Below are positions 28,491 to 37,878 of a stretch of 64,000 bases of DNA, piece after piece. Under the pieces are notes generated by a model. It was not told the DNA's origin. It saw nothing but the letters and a program-made list of their open reading frames with translations, and searched no databases. Within the stretch, counting starts at the first letter, position 1. The number at the start of each line of letters is the position of its first letter. The stretch lies in assembly GCF_003289945.1 (NCBI RefSeq), contig NZ_QMBP01000005.1:248001-312000 (forward strand), written 5' to 3'. A program made the position numbers and the translations under genes. Origin of the DNA: Mesorhizobium hawassense (lineage in GTDB: Bacteria > Pseudomonadota > Alphaproteobacteria > Rhizobiales > Rhizobiaceae).

Positions 28491-28617
28491 GGGCGGCTCC
28501 TTGCTGCCACCCAAAAGTCCGAGCGGCAGGCAAAACAAGGCGGAAATTACGCCGCAATCTTTCAGACGCGGCGGGTTTGGGCCGCTCATTAGCACAATTT
28601 GAAACGGCAGGAAGACG

Positions 28618-30663
28618 ATGACCAGCAGCGACCCGCTTCTCCAACCCTACCAGCTCAAGCACCTGACGCTGAAGAACCGGCTGATGTCGACGAGCCATGA
28701 GCCGGCCTATTCCGAGGACGGCATGCCGAAGGAACGCTACCGGCTCTACCATGCCGAAAAGGCCAAGGGCGGCATGGCGCTGACCATGACGGCGGGTTCG
28801 GCGATCGTGTCGCGCGACAGCCCCGCCGCCTTCGGCAACCTGCATGTCTATGACGACAGGATCGTGCCGTGGCTGGCCGAGCTCGCGGATGCCTGCCATG
28901 AGCACGACTGCAAGGTGATGATCCAGATCACCCATCTCGGCCGCCGCACCGGCTGGAACAAGGCCGACTGGCTGCCGGTGCTGTCGGCCTCGCCGGTGCG
29001 CGAGCCGGCGCACCGCGCCTTTCCCAAGACCATCGAGGAGTGGGATATCGAGCGCATCGTCGCCGACTATGCCGCCGCCGCCCAGCGTTGCCAGGCGGCC
29101 GGGCTCGACGGCATCGAATTCGAGGCCTACGGCCATCTGATGGACGGTTTCTGGTCGCCGGCCACCAACCGACGCGACGACGATTTCGGCGGCTCGCTCG
29201 ACAACCGGCTGCGCTTCACCGACATGGTGCTGGACGCGGTGCGCAAGGCGGTCGGGGAAAAATTCGTCGTCGGCATCCGTATGGTCGCCGACGAGGATTT
29301 CGCAAAGGGTCTGTCGAAGGAGGAGGGCGTCGAGATCGCCAGGCGGCTCGCCAGTTCCGGCAAGGTCGATTTCCTCAACATCATCCGCGGCTCGATCGAA
29401 ACCGACGCGGCCCTGACCAAGGTCATTCCGGTGACCGGCATGCGGTCTTCGCCGCATCTCGATTTTGCCGGTGAGGTGCGGGCGGCGACGAAATTCCCGA
29501 CCTTCCACGCGGCGCGCATTTCCGATGTCGCCACCGCGCGTCACGCCATCTCCACCGGCAAGCTCGACATGGTCGGCATGACGCGCGCCCACATCGCCGA
29601 CCCGCACATCATCCGCAAGGTGATGGAAGGCCGCGAGCACGAGATTCGCCCTTGCGTCGGCGCCACCTATTGCCTGGACCGCATCTATGAAGGCGGCGAG
29701 GCGCTCTGTGTTCACAACGCCGCGACCGGCCGCGAGGCCGATATCCCGCATATCATCAAAAAGAGCGAGGGGCCGAGCAAGCGCGTGGTTGTGGTGGGCG
29801 CCGGCGCAGGCGGCCTGGAAGCGGCGCGCGTCGCCGCCGAGCGCGGACATCAGGTGACCGTGCTGGAAGCGTCGAGCCAGGCTGGTGGCCAGGTGAGGCT
29901 GGCAACCCAGAATCCACGCCGCAAGGAACTGATCGGCATCATCGACTGGCGGCTGGCCGAACTCGACCGCCTCGGCGTCGAGATCCGCTACGACACCTGG
30001 GCCGAGAAGGACGACGTGCTGGCGCTGGCGCCGGATGTGGTGATCGTGGCGACCGGCGGCCTGCCGCAGAACCCGCCGCTGACGGCCGGCGACAATCTCG
30101 TCACCTCCAGCTGGGACATCATGGCGGGCAGCGTCAAGCCGGCCGAGAACGTTCTGCTTTACGACGACAATGGCGGCCATCAGGGCATGGGTGCGGCGGA
30201 GTTGATCGCCAACTGCGGCTCGAAGCTCGAACTGGTTTCGCCGGAGCGTTTTTTCGCGCCGGAAATGGGCGGCCTGAACCACGTTCCCTATATGCGCGCT
30301 TTCCACGAAAAGGGCGTCACCGTCACCATCAACACAAGGCTGCGCTCGGTGCGGCGCGAGGGCAACCAGCTTATCGCCGAGCTGGCTTCCGACTTCGCCG
30401 ACGGCTGGCGCGGCGAGCGGCGGATCGACCAAGTGGTGGTCGAGCACGGCACCGCACCGCTCGACGACCTCTATCTGTCGCTGAAGCCGCTGTCGAAGAA
30501 CGCCGGCGCGGTCGATTACGAGCGGTTGGTGAGCGGCGGCGAGATCTTCCCATCGCGCAATCCCGACGGCGGCTTTGTCCTATTCCGCATCGGCGATGCC
30601 GTCGCCTCGCGCAACATCCACGCAGCCATCTATGACGGCATCCGGTTCGGGATCCGGATTTGA
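28618..30663 (+). CDS. NADH:flavin oxidoreductase / N-methylproline demethylase-like (TMADH family)
   Basis: This 681-residue two-domain flavoenzyme has an FMN-binding TIM barrel (1-370) with [20 protein letters not shown], then an FAD/NAD-type domain with [21 protein letters not shown] (about 390-410). This is the trimethylamine dehydrogenase/dienoyl-CoA reductase architecture. The 4Fe-4S motif between the domains is Cys346-x2-Ala349-x2-Cys352-x11-Cys364: the second of the four ligands is Ala. The family resemblance is closest to N-methylproline/stachydrine-pathway demethylases (from memory, not searched). It is transcribed alone, 127 bp from the divergent queF start. Confidence 0.82.
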   Translation: MTSSDPLLQPYQLKHLTLKNRLMSTSHEPAYSEDGMPKERYRLYHAEKAKGGMALTMTAGSAIVSRDSPAAFGNLHVYDDRIVPWLAELADACHEHDCKVMIQITHLGRRTGWNKADWLPVLSASPVREPAHRAFPKTIEEWDIERIVADYAAAAQRCQAAGLDGIEFEAYGHLMDGFWSPATNRRDDDFGGSLDNRLRFTDMVLDAVRKAVGEKFVVGIRMVADEDFAKGLSKEEGVEIARRLASSGKVDFLNIIRGSIETDAALTKVIPVTGMRSSPHLDFAGEVRAATKFPTFHAARISDVATARHAISTGKLDMVGMTRAHIADPHIIRKVMEGREHEIRPCVGATYCLDRIYEGGEALCVHNAATGREADIPHIIKKSEGPSKRVVVVGAGAGGLEAARVAAERGHQVTVLEASSQAGGQVRLATQNPRRKELIGIIDWRLAELDRLGVEIRYDTWAEKDDVLALAPDVVIVATGGLPQNPPLTAGDNLVTSSWDIMAGSVKPAENVLLYDDNGGHQGMGAAELIANCGSKLELVSPERFFAPEMGGLNHVPYMRAFHEKGVTVTINTRLRSVRREGNQLIAELASDFADGWRGERRIDQVVVEHGTAPLDDLYLSLKPLSKNAGAVDYERLVSGGEIFPSRNPDGGFVLFRIGDAVASRNIHAAIYDGIRFGIRI

Positions 30664-30764
30664 GCACGGCCACGTGACGCGCAACGGACCTTTGCAAGGA
30701 GAGCCACCTGCCGCTTTGGCCCGTTGCGCGCCGCGCATGATCGGCTTTCGCCGACCGTGCGGTT

Positions 30765-31172
30765 CTAAAACATCCTGGCGGTCGCCATGCAAAGCACGGT
30801 GATGACCAAGAGCCCGCCGGCGATGCGTTCGCCTCTGGTCATCTTTGCCCGCAATTGGGTCTGCGTCGCCTGATCGGCGCCGGCCAGTTGCCTGCTGGCG
30901 GAGGCGACAAGTGCGCCCTGCACGCCGGCGGCGATCAGCGCCGTCAAAATGCCGAGCGCCAGCACCTTCTCCATCGAGCCGAACGAGCCCTCATGGAAGA
31001 AATACCAGAGCAGTATGCCGGTCAGGAAAACCATGCCGGAGGCGCCAAGCTGCGGCCGGATGAAGCGCTCCGCCTTGATCTCCGTATCGCGGGCGACCGC
31101 GATGGTCGTGCCGGCCCAGAAGACGCCGGCCATGACGTGCAGGCCGATGACGACGATATAGACATATTGCAT
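30765..31172 (-). CDS. Small integral membrane protein
   Basis: The 135-residue protein starts at ATG 31172 (AGAGGA upstream) and has about four hydrophobic helices: residues 3-25, 45-60, 70-92 and 115-133. Its layout resembles CopD/DUF2269-like four-helix proteins. It is divergent from a MarR gene and a perfect 14-bp palindrome lies between them, so it is the likely MarR target. The 101-bp convergent gap on its other side contains a 9-bp inverted repeat (GCGCAACGG / CCGTTGCGC). Function unknown. Confidence 0.7.
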   Translation of the reverse strand: MQYVYIVVIGLHVMAGVFWAGTTIAVARDTEIKAERFIRPQLGASGMVFLTGILLWYFFHEGSFGSMEKVLALGILTALIAAGVQGALVASASRQLAGADQATQTQLRAKMTRGERIAGGLLVITVLCMATARMF

Positions 31173-31240
31173 GACCACATTCCTCTCTGCCGCCCGCCGC
31201 CTGCGCGCCGACCATGATGCGGCGCCATCAATAAGACAAA

Positions 31241-31254
31241 GTTAGATATCTAAC
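31241..31254. promoter_or_regulatory. Palindromic operator, probable MarR site
   Basis: GTTAGATATCTAAC is a perfect 14-bp palindrome in the 144-bp gap between the divergent membrane-protein and MarR genes. A second imperfect half-copy (GTTAGATGTC) follows at 31256. Spacing and symmetry fit an autoregulated MarR operator controlling both genes (inference from position). Confidence 0.6.
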
Positions 31255-31316
31255 GGTTAGATGTCAATTCATTCAGCCGAGTTTCACGTCCCCGCTGCTT
31301 GCACTACTGTCACGTC

Positions 31317-31754
31317 ATGACACCGTTTGACCGCCCGCCCGTCGGCATGAATCTAGCCCGCACAGCGAAGGTGGTGGCCCAGGCTTTCGACGCCGCGCTG
31401 GTCGAAGCCGGCGGCACGCTGCCGGTCTGGCTGACCCTGCTGTCGGTCAAGTCGAAGGAACTCGCCAACCAGCGCGAGCTTGCTGGCATGATCGGCATTC
31501 AGGGCGCGACGCTGACGCATCACCTCAACGCCATGGAAGCGCAAGGGTTGCTGACGCGACGCCGTGATCCGGAGAACCGCAGGGTCCATCAGGTGGCGCT
31601 GACGGAAGCCGGCGAAGCACTGTTCGAAAAGCTGCGGCTCGCTGCCGTCGCCTTCGACAAGCGGCTGCGGGCTGACATTCCCGATGACAGGCTGGCCGAA
31701 TTCGCCGAGGTGCTGGCGATGCTAAGGGCGAATGCGGCAGTGCATCAGTCGTAA
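31317..31754 (+). CDS. MarR family transcriptional regulator
   Basis: This 145-residue winged-helix protein starts at ATG 31317 (MTPFDRPPVGMNLARTAK). The recognition region reads GIQGATLTHHLNAMEAQGLLTRRRDPENRRVHQVALTEAG, with the DPxNRR wing typical of MarR. It is divergent from the membrane protein with a palindrome between them. The likely ligand is unknown. Confidence 0.9.
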   Translation: MTPFDRPPVGMNLARTAKVVAQAFDAALVEAGGTLPVWLTLLSVKSKELANQRELAGMIGIQGATLTHHLNAMEAQGLLTRRRDPENRRVHQVALTEAGEALFEKLRLAAVAFDKRLRADIPDDRLAEFAEVLAMLRANAAVHQS

Positions 31755-31898
31755 CCCGCTATCGCGCCGAAGGCGTAGTGGCGCAGCCTGAGCAATCCTA
31801 GCAAGCCGCCATGCCAGTGTGGCTGTCTCAAGTCCCAGTGGATTGCCCAGGTCAGTTGGGATTCGGGTGGGCCGGCCTCACCCCAATAACAATTGACC

Positions 31899-33968
31899 CT
31901 AAGCGAGGCTGCCCCGCAGCACTTTCAGCTTCGCTTTCTTCGGGCTGCGCGCCAGCAGCCATTCGCGCGCCTTGTCCTGCGGCATCGGGAAGGCGATGGA
32001 ATAGCCCTGCACCTGGTCGCAGCCGATCGCCATCAGCGAGTCGAGCTCGGCCTCGGTTTCGGCGCCTTCGGCGACGATCGAGATGCCGAGTCCCCGGGCA
32101 AGCTCGGTGATGGCACGCACGATCTTGGTGTTGTCGCCGTTCTCATTGATGTTCTGAACGAAGCGACGGTCGATCTTCAGCCGGTCGATCTCGTTCGGGT
32201 TGACGTGGCTGAGCGAGGCATAGCCGGTGCCGAAATCGTCGAGTTCGAGATGCACGCCGGCGGCGCGGATGTGCCTGAGCTTGGCGGCGATGCCGGTCTT
32301 CTCGTCGTCGAGGATGACGGATTCGACGATTTCCAGCGACAGCTTCTGCGGCGCCAGCCCGGCGCGTTCGAGCGTGCCGAACAGGAAGGCGTCGAAATCG
32401 GGCTCGCGCAGCTCCGTGCCGGAAACGTTGACGGCGATGCGCCCGAAATCGATGCCGGCGCGATCCCACTCGGCGGCTTCTTCGATCGCCTTGCTGATGA
32501 CGATGCGGCCGATATCCGGCATAAAGCCGCATTTCTCGGCGACGGGAATGAATTCGCCGGGCGAGATCATGCCGCGCGTCTCGTGCTTCCAGCGCACCAG
32601 CGCCTCGATGCCGCTGATCTTGCCGCTGGTCAGCGACACCTGCGGCTGGAAATAGACCTCGAAGCTCTTGTTGGCGATCGCCGTACGGATGTCCTGCTCG
32701 AGCTGCTTGCGGTAGTCGAGCTCGCGCCGCAGCTCTTCCGAGAAGAAGGAGAAATTTCCGCCGCCCAGCTTCTTGGCCGAATAGAGTGCGAGATCGGCAT
32801 GGACGAGCAGGTCCTGCGCGTTGTCGGCGTCGACCGGGTAGACCGCGATGCCGGCGCTGGCGCCGGGCATGATGGTCGTGCCCTGGAACGTGATCGGCTC
32901 GTTGATCTCGCCAAGGATGCGCTTGGCCAGCGCATGGATGTCCTCGGTCGAGCCGGCGCCGTTGAGGATCATGACGAACTCGTCGCCGCCAAGCCGCGCG
33001 CAGAGATCCGACGCGCGGCAGGAATCGCGCATGCGCTGCGCCGTCACCACCAGCACATAGTCGCCGGCGGCATGGCCGAGCGTATCGTTGATCTGCTTGA
33101 AGCGGTCGAGATCGAACTGGATCACCGCCAGGCGCTCGCGGCGGCGGTGCGCCCCCTTGATCAGCGTGTCGAAATGGTCGGTGAGGAAGGTACGGTTGTG
33201 CAGGCCGGTCAGGCCGTCATGCACGGCGATGAAGGCCATCGAGTTGCGCGCGTCGACCAGTTCGCGCGTCTTGCGCAGAATGGCGTTGGACATCGGCCGG
33301 AAGATGAACAGCGCCACCAGCACGATGACGCCGAGCGTGGCGAAGAACAACTTGCGGTGCAGGTCGAGGATGCTGCTGGATTTTTCGTCGGCGAAGGCGC
33401 TGATGCGCTGGCCGAGCGCGGCATAGCCGGACATGGTCGCATTGGCCACTGAGGCATCGAGGCCGACGCGTTCGCCGCCGCCCTTGTAGCCGTCACTCTG
33501 CATGCCGAGCTGCGACTCGAAGGACGAGACCAGCCTGTCGCCATTGGCGACGAGGCCGACCGAGAAATAATCGAGGTGGAACGGCTTGTTGAACAGCACG
33601 TATTCGATCGACTTCGGATCGTTGCGCGCCGGCGACAGCGGGTCGGCGCCGGTCTCCTTGAGCAGCTGGTCGTAGCTGGTCTCGAACTCGCCCGTCGCCT
33701 GCTTGAGCGCGGTCACCAGCGCCGGCTGCTTGTCGCGCGCGGCGGCGCCGGTGGCGCTGGCCAGGAAGACGATGCGCTGCGACAGCGCCTTTTGCGTCGA
33801 GACGATGTCGAGCAGCGTGTCGTTATGCTGCTGCTGCGCCATCAGCTGCTGCAAGAGCACGAACGAGGCCACCACCATGGCGGCAATGATCGTCAGCGCC
33901 AGCCAGTAGCCGGTCTTGATGAGCAGGATCAGCTTGCGTGAAACGCTATGCACTGGCTGCTGCGACAT
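31899..33968 (-). CDS. GGDEF-EAL cyclic-di-GMP enzyme with periplasmic sensor
   Basis: The 689-residue inner-membrane protein starts at MSQQPVHSVSRK (33968). Two transmembrane helices (about 14-38 and 205-225) bracket a helical periplasmic domain. The diguanylate cyclase domain has an intact GGDEF motif and an RxxD inhibitory site exactly five residues before it (RASD-LCARL-GGDEF). The phosphodiesterase domain keeps EALVRW, NVSG, LEIVES, LDDFGTGYASL, LKIDRRFV, AEGAET and the DQVQGY stretch, so both activities look possible. Net direction cannot be decided from sequence. It is divergent from kbl across 299 bp. Confidence 0.93.
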   Translation of the reverse strand: MSQQPVHSVSRKLILLIKTGYWLALTIIAAMVVASFVLLQQLMAQQQHNDTLLDIVSTQKALSQRIVFLASATGAAARDKQPALVTALKQATGEFETSYDQLLKETGADPLSPARNDPKSIEYVLFNKPFHLDYFSVGLVANGDRLVSSFESQLGMQSDGYKGGGERVGLDASVANATMSGYAALGQRISAFADEKSSSILDLHRKLFFATLGVIVLVALFIFRPMSNAILRKTRELVDARNSMAFIAVHDGLTGLHNRTFLTDHFDTLIKGAHRRRERLAVIQFDLDRFKQINDTLGHAAGDYVLVVTAQRMRDSCRASDLCARLGGDEFVMILNGAGSTEDIHALAKRILGEINEPITFQGTTIMPGASAGIAVYPVDADNAQDLLVHADLALYSAKKLGGGNFSFFSEELRRELDYRKQLEQDIRTAIANKSFEVYFQPQVSLTSGKISGIEALVRWKHETRGMISPGEFIPVAEKCGFMPDIGRIVISKAIEEAAEWDRAGIDFGRIAVNVSGTELREPDFDAFLFGTLERAGLAPQKLSLEIVESVILDDEKTGIAAKLRHIRAAGVHLELDDFGTGYASLSHVNPNEIDRLKIDRRFVQNINENGDNTKIVRAITELARGLGISIVAEGAETEAELDSLMAIGCDQVQGYSIAFPMPQDKAREWLLARSPKKAKLKVLRGSLA

Positions 33969-34267
33969 AACTTGAGTGACCCCTTCGGTCGACGGATTCC
34001 TGCCAAGGTTCTGGCGGGAAAACGCTTGCCCTGAAAGGGTTAACAGGTCGGCAAGGCAGGCCGGCGGCGGTCGCGGCAGCGTGACAAAGCTCGCGAAATG
34101 GTTATCACGTCCTTTCCCGCACACCTCATTTTTGCGCGCATCGGCGCCGCGCCGCTGCGAAACATCGCGACCGGGCTTTCGCGACGCCACCGAAGCGGTC
34201 GCTTTTGCGATGGATTTTTTGGAGCCGTAGCGCGACAGTCCGGCCACGAACCGAACAGGGCCGGACC

Positions 34268-35455
34268 ATGAGCAAAGCATTCCTTTCCCACATCGACAGC
34301 GAGCTGCAGGGCCTGAAATCGGCCGGGCTCTACAAGTCCGAGCGGGTCATCTCCTCGATGCAGTCCGCCGAGATCGAGGTCGGCGGCGAGAAGGTGCTGA
34401 ATTTTTGCGCCAACAACTATCTCGGCCTCGCCGACAGCCCGGATCTGCGCGACGCGGCAAAGCATGCGCTCGACCGCTACGGCTACGGCATGGCCTCGGT
34501 ACGCTTCATCTGCGGCACGCAGGAAGAGCACAAGGAGCTGGAGGCGACGATCTCCTCCTTCCTCGGCATGGAAGACACCATCCTCTATTCGTCCTGCTTC
34601 GACGCCAATGGCGGCCTGTTCGAGACGCTGCTCGGCGAGGAGGATGCCATCATCTCCGATGCTCTGAACCACGCCTCGATCATCGACGGCGTCAGGCTTT
34701 CCAAGGCCAGGCGCTTCCGCTACGCCAACAACGACATGGCCGATCTCGAAGCCCGTCTGAAGGAGGCGAAGGATTGCCGCTTCCGGCTGATCGCCACCGA
34801 CGGCGTCTTCTCGATGGACGGCATTATCGCCAACCTCGAGGGTGTCTGCGATCTCGCCGAAAAATACGATGCGATGGTCATGGTCGACGACAGCCACGCG
34901 GTCGGCTTCGTCGGTAAGAACGGTCGTGGCTCGGCCGAGCATTGCGGCGTCGAGGGCAGGGTGGACATCATCACCGGGACGCTCGGCAAGGCGCTGGGCG
35001 GCGCCTCCGGCGGCTACACCTCGGGCAAGAGGCAGGTCGTAGACTGGCTGCGCCAGCGCTCGCGGCCCTATCTCTTCTCCAACACACTGATGCCGGCGAT
35101 CGCCGGCGCCTCGATCAAGGTGTTCGACCTGATCCGCAATGGCGACGCGTTGCGCCAGCGCCTATATGCCAATGCGGACCGGTTTCGTTCGCAAATGGGT
35201 AAGCTCGGCTTTACGCTTGCCGGTGCGGACCATCCGATCATCCCGGTGATGCTGGGCGACGCGGCGTTGGCGCAGGAGATGGCGCAGCGCATGCTGAAGC
35301 GCGGCATCTACGTCATCGGCTTTTCTTTCCCGGTGGTGCCGAAGGGCCAGGCGCGCATCCGCACGCAGATGTCGGCCGCCCATTCCAGTGCCGATATCGA
35401 CCGCGCGGTCGAGGCGTTCGGTGCGGTCGGAAGAGAGCTGGGAGTGTTAAAATGA
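34268..35455 (+). CDS. kbl: Glycine C-acetyltransferase (2-amino-3-ketobutyrate CoA ligase)
   Basis: Kbl cleaves 2-amino-3-ketobutyrate with CoA to glycine and acetyl-CoA, the second step of threonine breakdown. The 395-residue PLP enzyme (usual length) shows the Schiff-base lysine in [15 protein letters not shown] and the [10 protein letters not shown] cofactor motif. ATG 34268 is the start. Tdh, which makes its substrate, lies downstream, with a small gene between. Its stop overlaps the start of that small gene by 4 bp. Confidence 0.95.
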   Translation: MSKAFLSHIDSELQGLKSAGLYKSERVISSMQSAEIEVGGEKVLNFCANNYLGLADSPDLRDAAKHALDRYGYGMASVRFICGTQEEHKELEATISSFLGMEDTILYSSCFDANGGLFETLLGEEDAIISDALNHASIIDGVRLSKARRFRYANNDMADLEARLKEAKDCRFRLIATDGVFSMDGIIANLEGVCDLAEKYDAMVMVDDSHAVGFVGKNGRGSAEHCGVEGRVDIITGTLGKALGGASGGYTSGKRQVVDWLRQRSRPYLFSNTLMPAIAGASIKVFDLIRNGDALRQRLYANADRFRSQMGKLGFTLAGADHPIIPVMLGDAALAQEMAQRMLKRGIYVIGFSFPVVPKGQARIRTQMSAAHSSADIDRAVEAFGAVGRELGVLK

Positions 35456-35664
35456 CCAACAACGACGGCATTCAGTGCTGGTTCTGTGGCACGGGGATCG
35501 AAAAGGAGGATACCCAAGCCGTCGAGGTCTCGCTTCGGAATCTTTGGTCCAACGAAGATGATCCACCCAAGCAGTATTTCTGGCTGCACTCTGTTTGCGC
35601 CCTCGAAAAATTGCAAGGCAAAGGGCCAAAGCTTGATCTGGATGTATTCACCGACAGCAGGTGA
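35452..35664 (+). CDS. Small protein with CxxC motif, between kbl and tdh
   Basis: This 70-residue protein overlaps the kbl stop by 4 bp (ATGA) and therefore is translationally coupled to it. It has a CWFCGTG motif near the N-terminus (Cys9, Cys12) and a later WLHSVCA (His47, Cys50), which could form a small zinc site. No known family is recognised. The coupling and the metal-like motif suggest an accessory to threonine catabolism, but this is only position-based. Confidence 0.6.
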   Translation: MTNNDGIQCWFCGTGIEKEDTQAVEVSLRNLWSNEDDPPKQYFWLHSVCALEKLQGKGPKLDLDVFTDSR

Positions 35665-35711
35665 TAGTCCGCATTAATTCCTTAATTTGCTGATTGGTTT
35701 GAGGATCGAGA

Positions 35712-36746
<1,035 letters not shown>

Positions 36747-36767
36747 GAGGTCCTTACCGAGGCAGGA

Positions 36768-36848
36768 GGACGCCTCCCATCCTTCGTCATTCTAGGGCGG
36801 AGCAAGGAGCGAAGCGACGCGCGCAGACCCTAGAATCCATGCCGTGAC
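36768..36848 (+). repeat. Left 81-bp inverted repeat of the GIY-YIG element
   Basis: Begins GGACGCCTCC and contains its own palindrome: ATTCTAGGG (36789-36797) pairs with CCCTAGAAT (36828-36836) around a 30-base loop rich in GAGCGAAGCG. It differs from the right copy only at 36778 (C/T) and 36845 (T/C). A further small hairpin, GGAGG-ACG-CCTCC (36765-36777), overlaps its outer edge. Confidence 0.9.
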
Positions 36849-36876
36849 GCCTGAGATCCGCCACGGTCCAGAACGT

Positions 36877-37164
36877 TCACCAGCCAACTCCGCGAAACAG
36901 CTCGAACCATTCCGGATTGGTCTTCTCGATCAATTCGATCTTCCATTTGCGTGGCCAGCGCTTCAATGACGTCTCTCGCTGAATGGCGTCAGCGATGTCG
37001 AAATACTCTTCGTACCAGACCAAACGCTGCACGCCGTAACGGCTGGTGAAGCTGGAGCCTCGGCCGGTCTTGTGTTCGGGGATCCGACGCGCAAGGTCGT
37101 TGGTGACACCGATATAGATCGTGCCGCCTTTCTGGCTTGCGGTCATGTAAACGTAGCCTGTCAT
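36877..37164 (-). CDS. Stand-alone GIY-YIG nuclease domain protein
   Basis: This 95-residue protein is almost entirely a URI/UvrC-type GIY-YIG domain. The motif pair reads YVYM (Tyr4, Tyr6) and TIYIGVTNDLARRI (Tyr17, Gly19, Arg27), followed by His31, the GSSFTSRYG turn and the metal-binding Glu64 in IQRETSLKRW, so catalysis looks possible. Such proteins cut one or both DNA strands and often act in mobile elements or repair. The C-terminal tail (NPEWFELF) matches the rhizobial intergenic members I remember. It is enclosed by inverted repeats; an AGGA sequence precedes ATG 37164, and its promoter may lie in the right repeat. Confidence 0.9.
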   Translation of the reverse strand: MTGYVYMTASQKGGTIYIGVTNDLARRIPEHKTGRGSSFTSRYGVQRLVWYEEYFDIADAIQRETSLKRWPRKWKIELIEKTNPEWFELFRGVGW

Positions 37165-37228
37165 GGACCGATCCTAGCTGGCACCATCGCCAACGGCTAT
37201 TTCTGGACCGTTGCATTCTACGGCCAAT

Positions 37229-37309
37229 GTCGCGGCATGGATTCTAGGGTCTGCGCGCGTCGCTTCGCTCCTTGCTCCGCCCTAGAATGACGAAGGATAG
37301 GAGGCGTCC
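37229..37309 (-). repeat. Right 81-bp inverted repeat of the GIY-YIG element
   Basis: Reverse complement of the left copy with two differences. The internal palindrome lies at 37241-37288. The outer edge GGACGCCTCC is at 37300-37309, directly next to the MarR stop codon at 37315. Confidence 0.9.
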
Positions 37310-37314
37310 TTTCT

Positions 37315-37758
37315 CTACGAACAAGATAACGCCCTCTCCAACGCCGCCACTCCATTAACAATCGCCACCCGCTCCTCCACGCTCAGCCTCGCCAGCAATT
37401 CCCCTTCAAAAGCCTTCGCCAGCGGCACCATCTCGCGATAGGCCGCAAGCCCGGCCCTGGTCAGCGCCAGGTGCTCGACGCGCCGATCGTTCTCGTCAGC
37501 CGTCCGCGTCAGCCAGCGCCGGCGCTCCAACTCGGCCACGGCGCGCGACACCTTGGCCTTGTGCATCGCCGACTGCTCGCCGAGTTCCGTCGCCGTCATC
37601 GTGCCGCGCTCGCCAAGCCCGGAAAGCGTGCGCCATTCCGGCCGGGTCAGGCCGTGGCGCTCCTTGTAGATGCGCGAGAATTCGCGGCTGACGGTGTCCG
37701 CCAGCCGATAGAGCCGATAGGGCAGGAAGCTTTCCAGCTCCAGAATGTCCGGTTCCAT
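37315..37758 (-). CDS. MarR family transcriptional regulator of the homogentisate genes
   Basis: The 147-residue winged-helix protein has the MarR pattern GTMTATELGEQSAMHKAKVSRAVAELERRRWLTR and the wing DENDRRVEHLALT. It is divergent from hmgA with 120 bp between the starts, an arrangement that fits regulation of homogentisate breakdown. A candidate operator lies at 37796-37811. Its 3' end abuts the GIY-YIG element. Confidence 0.88.
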   Translation of the reverse strand: MEPDILELESFLPYRLYRLADTVSREFSRIYKERHGLTRPEWRTLSGLGERGTMTATELGEQSAMHKAKVSRAVAELERRRWLTRTADENDRRVEHLALTRAGLAAYREMVPLAKAFEGELLARLSVEERVAIVNGVAALERALSCS

Positions 37759-37795
37759 GATGCGCGCCTTGACCGTTGATAGTTACATTTTCGAT

Positions 37796-37811
37796 GGTTA
37801 CAAATGAAACC
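37796..37811. promoter_or_regulatory. Candidate MarR operator upstream of hmgA
   Basis: GGTTACAAATGAAACC is an imperfect palindrome (12 of 16 positions symmetric) in the marR-hmgA gap; a related GTTACATTT half lies at 37782. A role as operator is inferred from symmetry and position only. Confidence 0.3.
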
Positions 37812-37878
37812 AGTTTGGTCAACATCGCCGGCAGGCCGTGTCTCGGGACGCTTGCAAGCCGGGATCAGGGAGGATCGG

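Larger units (their letters stand above)
36768..37309. mobile_element. GIY-YIG nuclease gene enclosed by 81-bp inverted repeats
   Basis: The 542-bp unit consists of inverted repeats at 36768-36848 and 37229-37309 (79 of 81 positions identical), an inner pair of inverted 13-bp boxes (36861-36873 and 37201-37213), and one short gene on the minus strand. It fills the convergent gap between tdh and a MarR gene, ending 5 bp short of the MarR stop. No target-site duplication is obvious at the outer edges. It resembles a compact mobile element or a repeat-propagating unit in which a nuclease replaces the usual transposase; this reading is an inference. Confidence 0.6.

Noticed and set aside
28491..28617. 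preQ1 riboswitch upstream of queF
   Set aside because: I could not find the compact pseudoknot pattern expected for preQ1 aptamers; the region shows only weak GC-rich pairing.
28354..30447. 697-codon minus-strand frame opposite the flavin oxidoreductase
   Set aside because: Antisense artefact; its 3' end runs into queF in the wrong frame and the product lacks family features.
36768..37309. Classical insertion sequence
   Set aside because: No transposase and no visible target-site duplication; the only gene is a GIY-YIG nuclease, so a plain IS call is not supported.
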